From: Coemansia sp. RSA 922
Lineage: Eukaryota > Kickxellomycota > Kickxellomycetes > Kickxellales > Kickxellaceae
Direction of reading: 5' to 3'
DNA length: 64,000 nt
Assembly (NCBI GenBank): GCA_027577415.1
Contig: JANBQS010000004.1
Span: 1-64,000, forward strand
Below are positions 1 to 10,391 of this stretch, one piece after another. The notes beneath the pieces are model-generated. The model searched no databases and was not told where the DNA came from. It was given only the letters and a program-made list of their open reading frames with translations. Numbering within the stretch: the stretch's first letter is position 1; the number at the start of each line of letters is the position of its first letter. A program made the translations under genes and the position numbers.

Positions 1-380
1 CCCTGTGGCCATATGAAAAATAATTTCCATTCGCGGTTTCCCTATGAGGCCGAAACGCCCATTGTGATTTGAACCTGTGACGCTCTTGAGAATAATCGGA
101 ATTCATCCTCCCTATGTTTCCATGTGCGGGGCCATTTTGGCACCCCGTCGTCCAGTCCGTCTGCTGTTTGCGGCTGGTCCTCACGCATCCTCTTCCTCCT
201 TGCTTCTGGCGATATTCCTGAGCCCCTCTCCTGCTCGATCTGGCAGTCATTTCTATGTTCCCATCTAGCCCGTTCATAATGTAGTCTTTCCCTATATGCC
301 GCTTGCATTATTTGTCTGACTGCACTCTCCTTTACCGTCTTTCCCGGGTGTAGTATTTAATGCTAATTGCTTTATTCTAT
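1..380. other. Intergenic start of window with an unassigned minus-strand open frame
   Basis: No recognisable gene. The minus strand is open from about 350 down to 42 and encodes a charged, Arg/Glu-rich stretch of roughly 100 residues with no family I recognise. It could be a fragment of a mobile-element coat protein or simply chance. Confidence 0.2.
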
Positions 381-527
381 CATTAGAGAAAAATAAGCAG
401 TCTATTTTAAAAATATGAAAAATAAACGTTACTTTAGCAGCCCTCTAAATGTGATATTTGAGCCAAGTCACTTACTATGATTCGATGGGCATACAGCCCA
501 CGATTAGGTTTGTGTCACAGCCACTGT
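381..527 (+). repeat. 147-bp direct repeat, copy A
   Basis: This copy aligns end to end with 2657-2803 over 147 nt. Both begin CATTAGAGAA and both contain GATGGGCATACAGCCCACGA (about 484-503 here), which can fold as GGGC-ATACA-GCCC. Copy A is the more degenerate at the site where copy B reads TGGTATCAGAGCC, suggesting it is older or inactive. The two copies lie in the same orientation on either side of the F-box-like gene. Confidence 0.75.
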
Positions 528-655
528 ATAAATTTGGATAGCAATCTGTATGTGGTAGGCAGGCAGCAGCGTTTATCGAAAATACGGCGTCTTCCTTTCC
601 TCCAGTGTACAAGCGGAGAACACTTAGCACTGCAAACATTCACTCTTGCACTGCT

Positions 656-2332
656 TTACCCACGAACAGCATTTAGCATCCTATTGAGCTGAGGTGCGTA
701 TTTGCTATATGGACCGATCTCCAGAGCTTTAGTAATGCTAGCGATATAATGTTGAGCAGTAATTGATAAGATTTCTACCCGATTGAACTTGGGACATACC
801 AGTGCCAAGAGCAAAATATAATCAATAGTTTCAGAGGCATATTGGCGGCTATAAGAAGTCATTTTCCAAGTTTGAAAATTCAATCCTGCGTCACCATATG
901 TGGAAACCATATGGTCTGGCAGCTCTTCAATGGAAATTATTTCTAGTTCAGATCCCAGAGTCATAATGCCACTAGTAAGGTTGACAAGAACTGGAAGATG
1001 TCTTAGTAAACTCAACACTTCAAATACTGAAAGATTTTCACCACATGTGTTAAGCATTTGGATATTCTGGAATCCCTGGCCATGTTTCATAGCTGATAGG
1101 CAGACATCCATCCCCAATCCTGAAAATGTCATTATTTTAGCTGCACACATCAATTGATTCAGGAATTTGCCAATATTCACTTCAGAATTAACAGAAGTAT
1201 CCCAATTTAATGTGTGCCCATAGATAGTAACATTTTGCAAGACTTTATTTCTGTTTCCAAATGCTCGACACTTATCAAGAGTGACAAGAGTTTTATAGTT
1301 CAAATGTAATTCCAGGGACTTTAAGGTGGCAGCATTGCCTCGGAATAACACATCATCAGCAAAGGGATATGGCGCTTCCAGCTTCAAAGCGCGTAGCACG
1401 GGAAATGGTACCATATTGGTAGTCATTGTCGTTGGTCCAGGGCTGTCGTTTCTTCTTGCACTTAATTGCAAATGCTGCATACTGGGGTATACAACAGCTT
1501 CGCCCTTTGTATCATGAATTAGCAAGTTGGCGGCATCAATAGGAAATGACAAATATTGAAGTTTGCCGGCAGACTTGTGAACCAGACTTGTGTGCATGTC
1601 TAGTGATCCCTCACAGTGTATGTTAAGCCAGGTGAGTGGTGGAATGGAACCAATAGATAATAGGGGATTAATGCCAACTTTTAATAACTGCAGAAGTGCA
1701 CAATTGGTGCCAGCATAAAGCTCATCCGCAAGCACCTTCAATATATTGTCACCCAGTTCTCCATCGCCAATTTCAGGAACATCCCTTCTTGGAAATAATT
1801 GGCCATGACATGCGATAGTTACTGTAGTTGATGTTGGGGCTATTGACTTGAGTAGTTTGACAAACTCCAGAGTATTAGCAATGGCAATATCCTTAGCATC
1901 GGTGTGCTGAATCACATAGTCTGACACAATGACACAAAGTTTGTTAGCAAGTGGAAAAGCTTTAGTGTTTCCAATATAGTCCTCCAAATGTTTGTATGCG
2001 GCTCCACTAATAATACCTAACAAAGAGACTCTTACATCAACCCCTTTAACCAAATTGTTAACATAGTTTGGCAAGCAATTATATTCTTTCCAGCCTTGAC
2101 AATCGAGATGTACTTTATTACTCTCAAGATTAACGAAAAAGCCGATGTTTCTCCACAAAAGTTGAAGTGCTTCCTGTCGCCAAGCAGAGCTCACATTCAG
2201 CAACTCCTTCAGGCGTTGGACCTGACAGCTATCACCATGCAAAAGCGACCTCTTTTCTAGTGTTACCCACTTTAGTATTGAGCGTAGAACATCTACGGGA
2301 AGAGACTGAGCTGGAGACAAATGGCTGGGCAT
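656..2332 (-). CDS. F-box-like protein, expanded fungal family type
   Basis: The frame encodes about 558 residues. The start is placed at the ATG at 2332, because the residues after it (MPSHLSPAQSLPVDVLRSIL) look like an F-box-like helix: LP-x-DVL-x-IL-x-W, then a predicted helix ending SSAWRQEALQLLW. The upstream in-frame extension is Phe-rich and looks like untranslated sequence. The rest is Leu-rich without clear catalytic residues, as in F-box proteins whose C-terminal part is an irregular leucine-rich substrate-binding region. By family analogy it could be an SCF ubiquitin-ligase adaptor; the substrate is unknown. Base composition is more AT-rich than the HMG gene next door. It lies between two direct repeats, which hints that the locus was duplicated or moved. 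F-box assignment is moderate; fungal origin and coding status are firm. Confidence 0.65.
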   Translation of the reverse strand: MPSHLSPAQSLPVDVLRSILKWVTLEKRSLLHGDSCQVQRLKELLNVSSAWRQEALQLLWRNIGFFVNLESNKVHLDCQGWKEYNCLPNYVNNLVKGVDVRVSLLGIISGAAYKHLEDYIGNTKAFPLANKLCVIVSDYVIQHTDAKDIAIANTLEFVKLLKSIAPTSTTVTIACHGQLFPRRDVPEIGDGELGDNILKVLADELYAGTNCALLQLLKVGINPLLSIGSIPPLTWLNIHCEGSLDMHTSLVHKSAGKLQYLSFPIDAANLLIHDTKGEAVVYPSMQHLQLSARRNDSPGPTTMTTNMVPFPVLRALKLEAPYPFADDVLFRGNAATLKSLELHLNYKTLVTLDKCRAFGNRNKVLQNVTIYGHTLNWDTSVNSEVNIGKFLNQLMCAAKIMTFSGLGMDVCLSAMKHGQGFQNIQMLNTCGENLSVFEVLSLLRHLPVLVNLTSGIMTLGSELEIISIEELPDHMVSTYGDAGLNFQTWKMTSYSRQYASETIDYILLLALVCPKFNRVEILSITAQHYIASITKALEIGPYSKYAPQLNRMLNAVRG

Positions 2333-2656
2333 ATTGTAGCTAAAGAAATTGACTGGTAAAATGTGTGGACAAATTGGGTGAAATAATAAATATGTTGAAA
2401 AGTGAGTGAAGCAGAAGAAAAAGGATGGATTGGAAAACCACCTTCCCTCAAAAGCATCACCATTCAAAGACTACCCAATTCCCTTTTACATCTTTTGTGA
2501 TAAAACTTTGGACAAGGCCCAACACAGAAAACAAAGGACGCAAAGGATACTAACGAGGCAAGGCTTTGATATCTCCATTCGTGATTACTTGTTGCTAATT
2601 TACACTAGCTATAGTACTTTGACGTAGAACATAAAACTTTACTTGCTGTAATCTGG
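2333..2656. other. Upstream region of the F-box-like gene
   Basis: AT-rich sequence between the F-box-like start and repeat copy B. It presumably holds the promoter of the minus-strand gene. I see no further gene. Confidence 0.4.
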
Positions 2657-2803
2657 CATTAGAGAAATAATAGGCAGTTTATTTTAAAATATATGAAAAA
2701 GACGTCTCTTTAATAACCTTATAAATGTGGTATCAGAGCCGAGTTACTTTCTCTGATCCGATGGGCATACAGCCCACGATTAGGTCAGTGTGACATCCAC
2801 TGT
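2657..2803 (+). repeat. 147-bp direct repeat, copy B, with a primer-binding-site-like motif
   Basis: Second copy of the repeat at 381-527. It contains TGGTATCAGAGCC at 2728-2740, identical to the primer-binding site complementary to plant-type initiator tRNA-Met used by many LTR retrotransposons. No gag-pol frame follows. The repeat ends on the last base of the HMG gene stop codon (2803), so the repeat boundary and the gene end coincide. Confidence 0.7.
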
Positions 2804-5800
2804 CAAACTGGCGTCTGTGCCACAGTGTCTAGGCCAGCGTTGTCATTCTCCTTGTTAGTCGCCGCCTCCTCGACGTTGTCCTCAGTCTTGACTACAGGTT
2901 TTGGCTTGTGCTTCTTCTTGCCCTCCTTCATGTCGATCTTGGTTCGCTTTGCCTTCTTTCGATGTAGGCTAGTAGACTGATCAGCGCCAGGCTCTTGTAC
3001 GTCGTCGTCGTTGTCCGCAGCCCGCCTTTTCTTCTTCTTCGCCTTTGTCTTGGTTGCAGTTGGCAGCTCAGCAGGCCTGACACTTTCGACTGGGTTGATG
3101 GGTAGGGCGCATAGAGGAGATTCCTTCTCTAGTGTAGGAGGACCCATGCTAAACGGTAGTACCGGAGAGTTGACAAGGGCCACGGTCTCAGTCGTGTCCG
3201 GGATATCCAACGACATTGGCCGTATCCCCACAGGTAATGACTCGAGTGGAACAACAGGCAGTGCCAAAGTCGCCGTTGCTGTCGCCGTCGCTTGAGTAGG
3301 CAATATCGAATGCTCAATCGCCATGGTGGGTTCCGGCAAGCCATCAGAATTGGCTGGAAGTGATGACAATGCTGGCGATTGGTCGGGCAAAGCGAGTTCT
3401 GCCGGCCATGAGATGGAAAGGGGGTGCGCCAGTGCAACGGTTCCTGAAGACTCTGCAGGCAAGGATGGACCACGATGACCGGCAGGTCGAGAGACGGATT
3501 CGGAAAGCGGAGCAGACCAAGGGACATGAGGAGGTATGGTAAACCAAGACGCAGCCCCAGGCGTGAGGAGAGACAGTGAAGGCGCAGGATATCCAACAGG
3601 CCCACTTGGGTCTAATGGATCAATTGGTGGCAACTGCGTCTGTGGCACAGATGCCGTCGCGCACTCAGGCTTATTGAGTTGCTCAGTCGGCTGGAGTGGA
3701 GAACCCGGCGATATAGACAACGTAGAGAGCTCGCGGTCTGCAATTCGCGTCGTCAACACAGATTCGCTGTAGGTAGATAAGAACGCCTCCTTTCGAGCGT
3801 TGTAGGCAGCAAAATCGGCATTATACTTCCTCTTCAGTGCATCGTAGCGACCCTTGAATGGCCTGCGGTCCTCGTCGCTGAGACTGTTCCAACGAATATG
3901 AGCAAGCCTAACAGCCTCTATCGAGGGCATCCCAGGGGTTTCCCTAAGAATATCCTTGGTGGCACTCTCGCAATACAGGCGGTCCGCTGGCGCCGGGGGC
4001 TTTGGCCTTGGACCCAGCACCCGCTCCAATACGTCATCAGCGACATTTGGTTTTGCGCCCTGATGTCGCTTCCCTGTCAGCCGATGTGGAAGACCTGACG
4101 ATAAAGTCGACGTAGAGAGATCGCGGTCTGCAATGGGCGTTGTCGACACAGATTCGCCGTAGGTAGATAAAAACGCTTCCTTACGAGCGTTGTAGGCAGC
4201 AATATCGGCATTATACTTCATCTTCAATTCGTAATAGCGATCCTCGAACGGCCGACGGTCCTCCTTGCTGAGGTTTTTCCAACGAATGGAAGCAACTGGA
4301 AAACTTTCTGCACCCTTCTTCCCAGGATTCTCCCTACGAACGTCGTCAACGATACTACGGAAATACAGGCGGACCGCGGGTTGAGGACGTATTGGTTTCG
4401 GGCCCAACTCTCGATCCAACACATCGTCCATATTTTGCTGCTTTGTCGACTGAGGCGGAGGACCTCGCGATAAATACGACGTCGAGGGCTCGGGCTCAGC
4501 GCCAGACACAGTCGGCTGGATTGGAGGACCCGGCGATAAAGACGACGTAGAGGGCTCGGGGTCTGCAATGGGCGTTGTCGACACAGATTCGCCGTGGGTA
4601 GATAAAAACACCTCCTTTCGAGCATTGTAGGCAGCAATATCGGCATTATACTTCCTCTTCAATTCGTAATAGCGATCCTCGAACGGTCTGCGGTCCTCCT
4701 CGCTGAGGTTTCTCCAACGAGTGGCAGCAACTGAAAGGATTTCTGCACACTTCATCCCAGGATTTTCCCTACGAATGTCGCCAATGACACTATTGTAATA
4801 CAGGCGGACCGCATGCTGAGGACGTATTGGCTTCGGGCCCAACTCTCGATCCAACACATCGTCCTTATTTTGCTGCTTTCTCAACTTAGGTGGGTGACCT
4901 CGCGATTTGGATAACGTAGAACGCTTAGGCTCGGCGCCGGGCACAGTCGGCTGGATTGGAGGACCCGGCGATAAAGAAGACGTAGAGGGCTCGGGATCTG
5001 CAATGGGCGTTGTCGACACAGATTCGCCGTGGGTAGATAAGAACGCCTCCTTACGAGCGTTGTAGGCAGTAATATCGGCATTATACCTCCTCTTCAATTC
5101 GTAATGACGATCCTCGAACGGTCTGCGGTCCTCCTCGCTGAGGTTTCTCCAACGAATGGAAGCAACTGAAAGGATTTCTGCATAGTGCATCCCAGGATTC
5201 TCCCTACGAATGTCGCCAATGACACTATTGGAATACAGGCGGACCGCATACTGAGGGCGTGATGGCTTCTGGCCCAACTCCCGCTCCAACACATCGTCCT
5301 TATTTTGCTGCTTTCTCAACTTAGGTGGGTGACCTCGCGATTTGGATAACGTAGAGGGCTCGGGCTCGGGCCCAGCGCCGGACACAGTCGGCTGGATTGG
5401 AGGACCCGGCGATAAAGAAGACGTAGAGGGCTCGGGGTCTGCAATGGGCGTCTTCGGCACAGATTCGCCGTGGGCAGATAAAAACGCCTCCTTATAAGCA
5501 TTGTAGGCAGCAATACCAGCTTTATACCTCCTCTTTAACGCGTGATGATGATCCACAAACGGCCTGCGACCCGCCTCGCTGAGGTTTTTCCAACGAGTGG
5601 TAGCAAGCATTTCGATTGTTTTAAAGCCCATCCCAGGGTTCTCCCTACGAATGTCGCCAGCGACTCTGCGGATATACAGGCGGATCGCGGGTGGAGGGCG
5701 TTTTGGCATTAGGCCAAACTCCTGCCTCGATACCTCATCGGCGACATTTGGATACGCTGTGGACACAGATTCGCCGTGGGTAGATAAGAACGCCTCTTTA

Positions 5801-7587
5801 CGAGCGTCGTACGCAACAATGTCGATTTGATACTGCTTGCTCAAAGCGTCGCAGCGATCCTTGAGTGTCTGGCGGTCCTCCTCGCTGAGACTGTTCCAAC
5901 GAATATGAGCAAGCCTAACAGCCTCTATCGAGTGCATACCTGGGTTCTCCCTAAGAATATCCTTGGTGGCACTCTCGCAATACATGCGGTCCGCTGGCGC
6001 CGGGGGCTTTGGCCTTGGACCCAGCTCCCGCTCCATTACCTCATCGATATTTGGTTCTGCGTCCTGATATTGCTGCTCTATCAGCCAATGTGGAGGACCT
6101 GGCGATAAAGACGACGTAGAGGGCTCGGGGTCGGCAATGCGCATTGTCGACAAAGGTTCGCTGTAGGTAGATAAAAACGCTTCCTTGCGAACATTATACG
6201 CGTCAATGTCGACCTTGAACTGTATTGCCAATGCGTCGAACCGATCCTTGAATGGCTGGCGGTCCTCCTCGCTGAGACTGTTCCAACGAATGTGAGCAAG
6301 CCTTACAGCCTCTATCGAGTGCATCCCTAGGTTCTCTCTAAGAATATCCTTGGTGGCACTCTCGCAATACATGCGGTCCGCTGGCGCCGGGGGCTTTGGC
6401 CTTGGACCCAGCTTCAGATCCAATACGTAATCAGGGACATTTGGCGCCGTATCCTCATGTTGCTGCTCTGTCGGCCGAGGTGGAGGGCTTGGCGATTTGG
6501 ATAATGTAGAGCGCTCAGGCTCAGCGAAGAGCACAGTCGGTTGTGGTAAAGGACCGGACGATATTGGCGGCGTTGGCTGTCGAGGAACATGTAGGTATGG
6601 TGTCGGCTGAGGTTGAGGTCCCGGTGATACTGACTGCATTGGGGACTGAAGCTCGCCTAGCGGTTCTGTCGGCGGAGCTCCCGGCGACAGAGATAATGTC
6701 AAGGGCTCACATTCAGTGACGCACACAGTCGTTGAAGGCTGATAATCGGGCGATGCCGACATCACTGGGGACTGGAGCTCGTCAAGCAGTTCTGTCGGCG
6801 GAGGTGGTGAGCCCGGCAATACCGATATCATTGAAGACTGGAGCTCATCTAGATGCTCAATCGACGGAGGTGGAGGACCCTGCGATATAGACAACGTCGA
6901 ACAATCAGGTTCAGTGAAGCTCACTGTCGTCAGAGGCGGAGAACCCAGTGATACAGGCGGCGAAACGCGTTCAGGTTCAGGCGAAGGACCCGGCAATACC
7001 GACGGAGTGTGGGTCTCAGCAAGACGCGCTGTCGACAAAGACTCCGTGTAGGTAGATAAAAATGCGTTCTTACGAGCGTTGTACGCAGCAGTGTCGATAT
7101 CATACTGTAGCTTCAAGGCCGTGTAACGATCCATGTATGTTTGACGCTCTTCGTCGCTAATGTTTTCCCACTGAGCGGCAATATACCTCTTTACCGCTTT
7201 GCCATTGAGGTCAGGGTTCTGAGCCGATGCAGCTTTAGCGTGATCAAGATAATACAATCTGCCAATGGTCAGCGGAGTCTTTGGCTTTGGACCCAGCACC
7301 CGCTCCAGCTCTGCCTTGTCATGGGCACACACGACCGGCACTGCTTTATCACGAGTACGTTCGATCGGCTTTGCTCTGGCTCCGACAAGTTCAAACACAT
7401 CTGCTATGGCCGTAAAGGCATCGGCCAACTACACAAATCAACGTATACATTGACGCAGAAGGTTTGTTAGCTACGGGTGACTTTCCAATATCCAATAAAG
7501 TAAATAGCAACTCTGCCATTTACTGTACTTCTGCAATTGGCATACCTGCTTGATATCCTTTCGAGTAACAGAATTGGAATGTCGCAT
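2803..7587 (-). CDS. Multi-HMG-box-like repeat protein (two exons)
   Basis: The large exon (2803-7428) is open back to a TAG with no suitable ATG, and that TAG reads as an intron acceptor. A 42-nt first exon at 7546-7587 (MRHSNSVTRKDIKQ, then donor GTATGC) joins in frame to give about 1,555 residues; intron 7429-7545. The protein has eight units of about 85 residues matching the HMG-box pattern: LGPKPxxP-x-RLY, RW-x-NLSEEDRRPF, then a helix ending YNARKEAFLSTY. Units lie at about residues 65-150, 335-430, 450-540, 545-640, 690-780, 815-905, 935-1030 and 1065-1155. Between them are Pro/Ser linkers based on ADPEPSTSSLSPGPP. The C-terminal 90 residues are Lys-rich (KTKAKKKKRR) and act plausibly as a nuclear signal. 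By family analogy it bends or bridges DNA, like UBF or other multi-HMG architectural factors. Units share long stretches of DNA identity, so internal duplication is recent and ongoing. Confidence 0.75.
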
Positions 7588-8343
7588 GTGCTGCTTCTTT
7601 TTGTGTGTGCGAATTAGTTCATAGGAAAAAAAATGCAAGAAAAATGTAAAAAGTTGGTAAACAAAAGAGTGAAAAAAACAACGATATTAGCATAGAAGCA
7701 TATTTTTTTTGTGTACCTTGCATATCGATCAAACAAATTCTTGATCTGATTTTAATGATTTTGATCCGGGTCTGAAGCGGGTCTTCTTGACCTGCCAAGG
7801 TCGGCGTCATATGCGGCTAATCTTTTGCTGTGCAAGTTGGAGATAGTGGACCTTCACTGGTAGGCAAATATATCCAGCCACATCTGCCATTGTCAGCAGT
7901 ACGACTGTGACGACTAGCATGTAGTCTTAGTGATTGTTTCTATGAGGAGCGCATTGTACCGGTGAAAAAGTATAAATCCGACCCCCACAGCTATACCAGA
8001 AGGTAAACAAAAATAGAGACGCCCAGATTGAATCCCTGAGCCTCTCAAGCTCTTTGTATGTACAAAACAGCACATAATTGAAGATTACGTTAGACTTGGT
8101 AGAGAGTGCCGTATAGAACGATTTTCTCAACGGCGTAAATAAATTTTTTGCTGGAAAAAAAAAATATCAAACGCCGTAGAGACTCCAACAGCATGTGAAT
8201 GCGCAATGAGAGAGCCCCACTTGAACATGGCAGGATACGTAGTCAACGTCTTAAAGAGAACCTGAGTGAGTCCAGTCCCCCGACCAATATATGTCAAGAA
8301 AAGAAGAAGATTTCATATATTTATGAAGAAAACAATACTTTTT
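7588..8343. other. Intergenic, no gene seen
   Basis: About 750 bp upstream of the HMG gene and downstream of the first MAPEG gene. Only short, AT-rich open stretches with no family resemblance. It should hold the HMG gene promoter. Confidence 0.5.
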
Positions 8344-8790
8344 TTAAACCAAAGCCAAAGCCTTGAAACTTCCATAGAACGATGCACCCAGGAGAGCAAT
8401 AACCGATGGGCAAATCAACATGACACCCCATTTACGTCCCTCCGGTCCATTCCTAATATACCCAAAGCTATAGACAAACCTACCGGCAATGTAGGCAGCC
8501 CCCAAGTACGCAGACAATTTAGGGTAAAACAGACCAGCCAATAAGACCGACGACTGAGCCAAAGGCAAGTACTCGACGTGAGCTTGGTGTACTTTTTGGA
8601 AGCGCGAAAACTCGTCATTCTCGGCATCCGACAGTTTCTCAGTAGCCCGAGACCCAACCTCTGCACTATGTGGCAAACCGAGACGTTCCTTTTGACGACT
8701 AGCACATCCTGACATAGCTGCTGTCTGTAGTCCCATGACAGTGGCGGTAACTATGTTCCACACATAGCTGGTTCCAATAACGATACTCAT
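8344..8790 (-). CDS. MAPEG-family membrane protein (microsomal glutathione S-transferase type 3-like)
   Basis: 148 residues, the usual MAPEG length, with four hydrophobic segments at about 1-25, 72-95, 98-115 and 122-145. The central part has the MAPEG hallmarks: FxRxQKVHQAHVEYLPLAQ followed by LLAGLFYPKLSAYLGAAYIAGRFVYSFGY. The RxxxNxxE-type motif is present in modified form, with H-x-x-H-V-E in place of Asn, which is seen in MGST3-like proteins. The family conjugates glutathione to lipid electrophiles or reduces lipid hydroperoxides in the ER or outer mitochondrial membrane. It is followed upstream by a second MAPEG gene on the same strand, 258 bp away. A poly-A tract at about 8830-8848 lies just upstream of the start. 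Family assignment is firm; the exact activity is not. Confidence 0.85.
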   Translation of the reverse strand: MSIVIGTSYVWNIVTATVMGLQTAAMSGCASRQKERLGLPHSAEVGSRATEKLSDAENDEFSRFQKVHQAHVEYLPLAQSSVLLAGLFYPKLSAYLGAAYIAGRFVYSFGYIRNGPEGRKWGVMLICPSVIALLGASFYGSFKALALV

Positions 8791-9048
8791 ATTTCTTAAA
8801 AATAAAAAATGATTTTGTTGATGACGGATAAAAAAAAAAAAAAAAAAAGTTCAAGAGAGAGAGAGATGAGAGATACGATGAGAAAGAAAGAGAAACACGC
8901 GTTCTGGATCATCTTTCTCACCCCCTACTCCTCTAACAGAAAAAAAAATATAAACCACATGGTATCCGATATTAGATTCATGCGGCCATTCCCCACCCCT
9001 GATCCCAAAAAAAGGTGACTATTTGTCTGCATGGCGATAAAAGTATAT

Positions 9049-9495
9049 TTAAGCGAAAAAAGTAGTCAAAGCTGCGTTATATCCAGCAATAATAGTCAGC
9101 GCAAAGAACGACAAGGCCGAGATAGGTGCACCAAACATTCTTCCTTTCGGACCCCAAGCCTTGTATCCATAGCCATAAATAATTTTACCCAAGATAAAAG
9201 CACCACCAAGCGATGCAGCCAAAATCGGCTGGAACAAACCAGCACATAGAAGCATAGTCAGAACCATGCCGACGCTCTCGCTGTAATTGTCGCTGACTCG
9301 CTTAATATTGTTAAACTCGATCCACTCCTTGTCGCTAAGCTTGTCAGAAAACCTTCCTCCTCCGTTATCAGGGTACGCGACCTTATATTTCTTGCGCGCC
9401 ATTGTTACAGACATACCAGCTAGAAAACATTGCGTTGATATGCCGACTGCCGCCAATACACAGTATCCAAAGTTTGCACCGATAACTATAGCCAT
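9049..9495 (-). CDS. MAPEG-family membrane protein, second tandem copy
   Basis: 148 residues, the same length as its neighbour, with four predicted membrane helices and the matching core: FNNIKRVSDNYSESVGMVLT, then CAGLFQPILAASLGGAFILGKIIYGYGY. It diverges strongly from the first copy (I estimate about a third identity by eye), so the duplication is old. The start at 9495 is the only sensible ATG. The polar central motif has R-V-x-D-N-Y-x-E, closer to the Arg/Asn/Glu signature of glutathione-binding MAPEG proteins than the first copy. It is divergent from the YbaK-type gene, with about 243 bp shared between the starts. Confidence 0.82.
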   Translation of the reverse strand: MAIVIGANFGYCVLAAVGISTQCFLAGMSVTMARKKYKVAYPDNGGGRFSDKLSDKEWIEFNNIKRVSDNYSESVGMVLTMLLCAGLFQPILAASLGGAFILGKIIYGYGYKAWGPKGRMFGAPISALSFFALTIIAGYNAALTTFFA

Positions 9496-9738
9496 TGTTA
9501 AAGAATATAATAATTAAAATGAGATATGGAGATAAAAAAAGGGGAGGGAGGAGGAGAAAGGGGGGAGCCGTTTTATATGCCGAAAAAAGAATAATCTTGG
9601 CATTCTCGACCCAATAAGGGGGCTTACTAATTCTAACCACAATCGGGCGGATCGAACACAACAAATTCCTCTCCGTAAGCGGTTTATCCCTTTTTTAAAA
9701 AAAAAGGCCCGTTTCGTATCTTTTATCTATTAAAAAAA

Positions 9739-10383
9739 ATGGACAAATTAATTTCTATTAGCCAGGATATTTCCCAGTTACTTTCCGGCGCCGACATTAG
9801 TCCGCTATACACTGCGAATTTTATCCTTACAGCCTCACGCCAAACCCACTCACCGAACCTACCACCGGGAGTACTCCGAGTCCTCGCCAGTCTCCAAACT
9901 CTGCTCCCAGTGACACAAATCTACCACGTAGATTCCGCCTACTACACATGGCCCTTACACCAACGCGCGCTCTGCATGCTAGCGCCAAGCCCGGACCATC
10001 TCTGCAAGACCGTGGTCCTAGAAAACAAAAAATGGCGCCAAGGTGCCGGACACCAATACATATCCGTAATAGTGCAGTACACTCAATCGATAGACACGAG
10101 TCTCCTAGCCGACTATATACGTTTGCAAACGGATAACCCTTTGGCTCGTAAGCATTTCAATTTTAGACTGACTACTCCAGAAAAGTCTTTTGAACTAACA
10201 GGGTTCACCAACAATGCTGTCAGCCCCCTAGGCCATTTGCCTATCGTTCTCTGCGAGTCAATCACAAGGTTAAGGCCGCCTGTGTTCTGGCTAGGCGCCG
10301 GACACATAGACTACAAGATGGCAATGCCCGTAGACAGTTTCATTAAAACAACCAAATGCATGGTAGCAAACGTCTCCAAATAA
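9739..10383 (+). CDS. Freestanding YbaK/ProX-type aminoacyl-tRNA deacylase domain protein
   Basis: 214 residues. The C-terminal two thirds match the YbaK/aminoacyl-tRNA editing fold: KTVVLENKKW around residue 90-100, the core TGFTNNAVSPLGHLPIVLCE at about 155-175, and FWLGAGHIDYKMAMPVDSFI near the end. In this family the lysine of the KT-V segment and the G-x-x-x-x-x-VSP-x-G loop shape the pocket that hydrolyses mischarged tRNAs in trans (for example Cys- or Ala-tRNA-Pro). It likely acts in cytosol or mitochondria as a translational quality-control enzyme. The start follows an A-rich leader. It ends 8 bp from the end of the convergent WDR59 gene, so the two 3' untranslated regions must overlap. 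Family call is good; substrate unknown. Confidence 0.8.
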   Translation: MDKLISISQDISQLLSGADISPLYTANFILTASRQTHSPNLPPGVLRVLASLQTLLPVTQIYHVDSAYYTWPLHQRALCMLAPSPDHLCKTVVLENKKWRQGAGHQYISVIVQYTQSIDTSLLADYIRLQTDNPLARKHFNFRLTTPEKSFELTGFTNNAVSPLGHLPIVLCESITRLRPPVFWLGAGHIDYKMAMPVDSFIKTTKCMVANVSK

Positions 10384-10391
10384 ATACTTTT

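Noticed and set aside
42..308. Minus-strand Arg/Glu-rich frame at the window start
   Set aside because: No start context, family or neighbour supports it as a gene. It is recorded only as an unassigned stretch.
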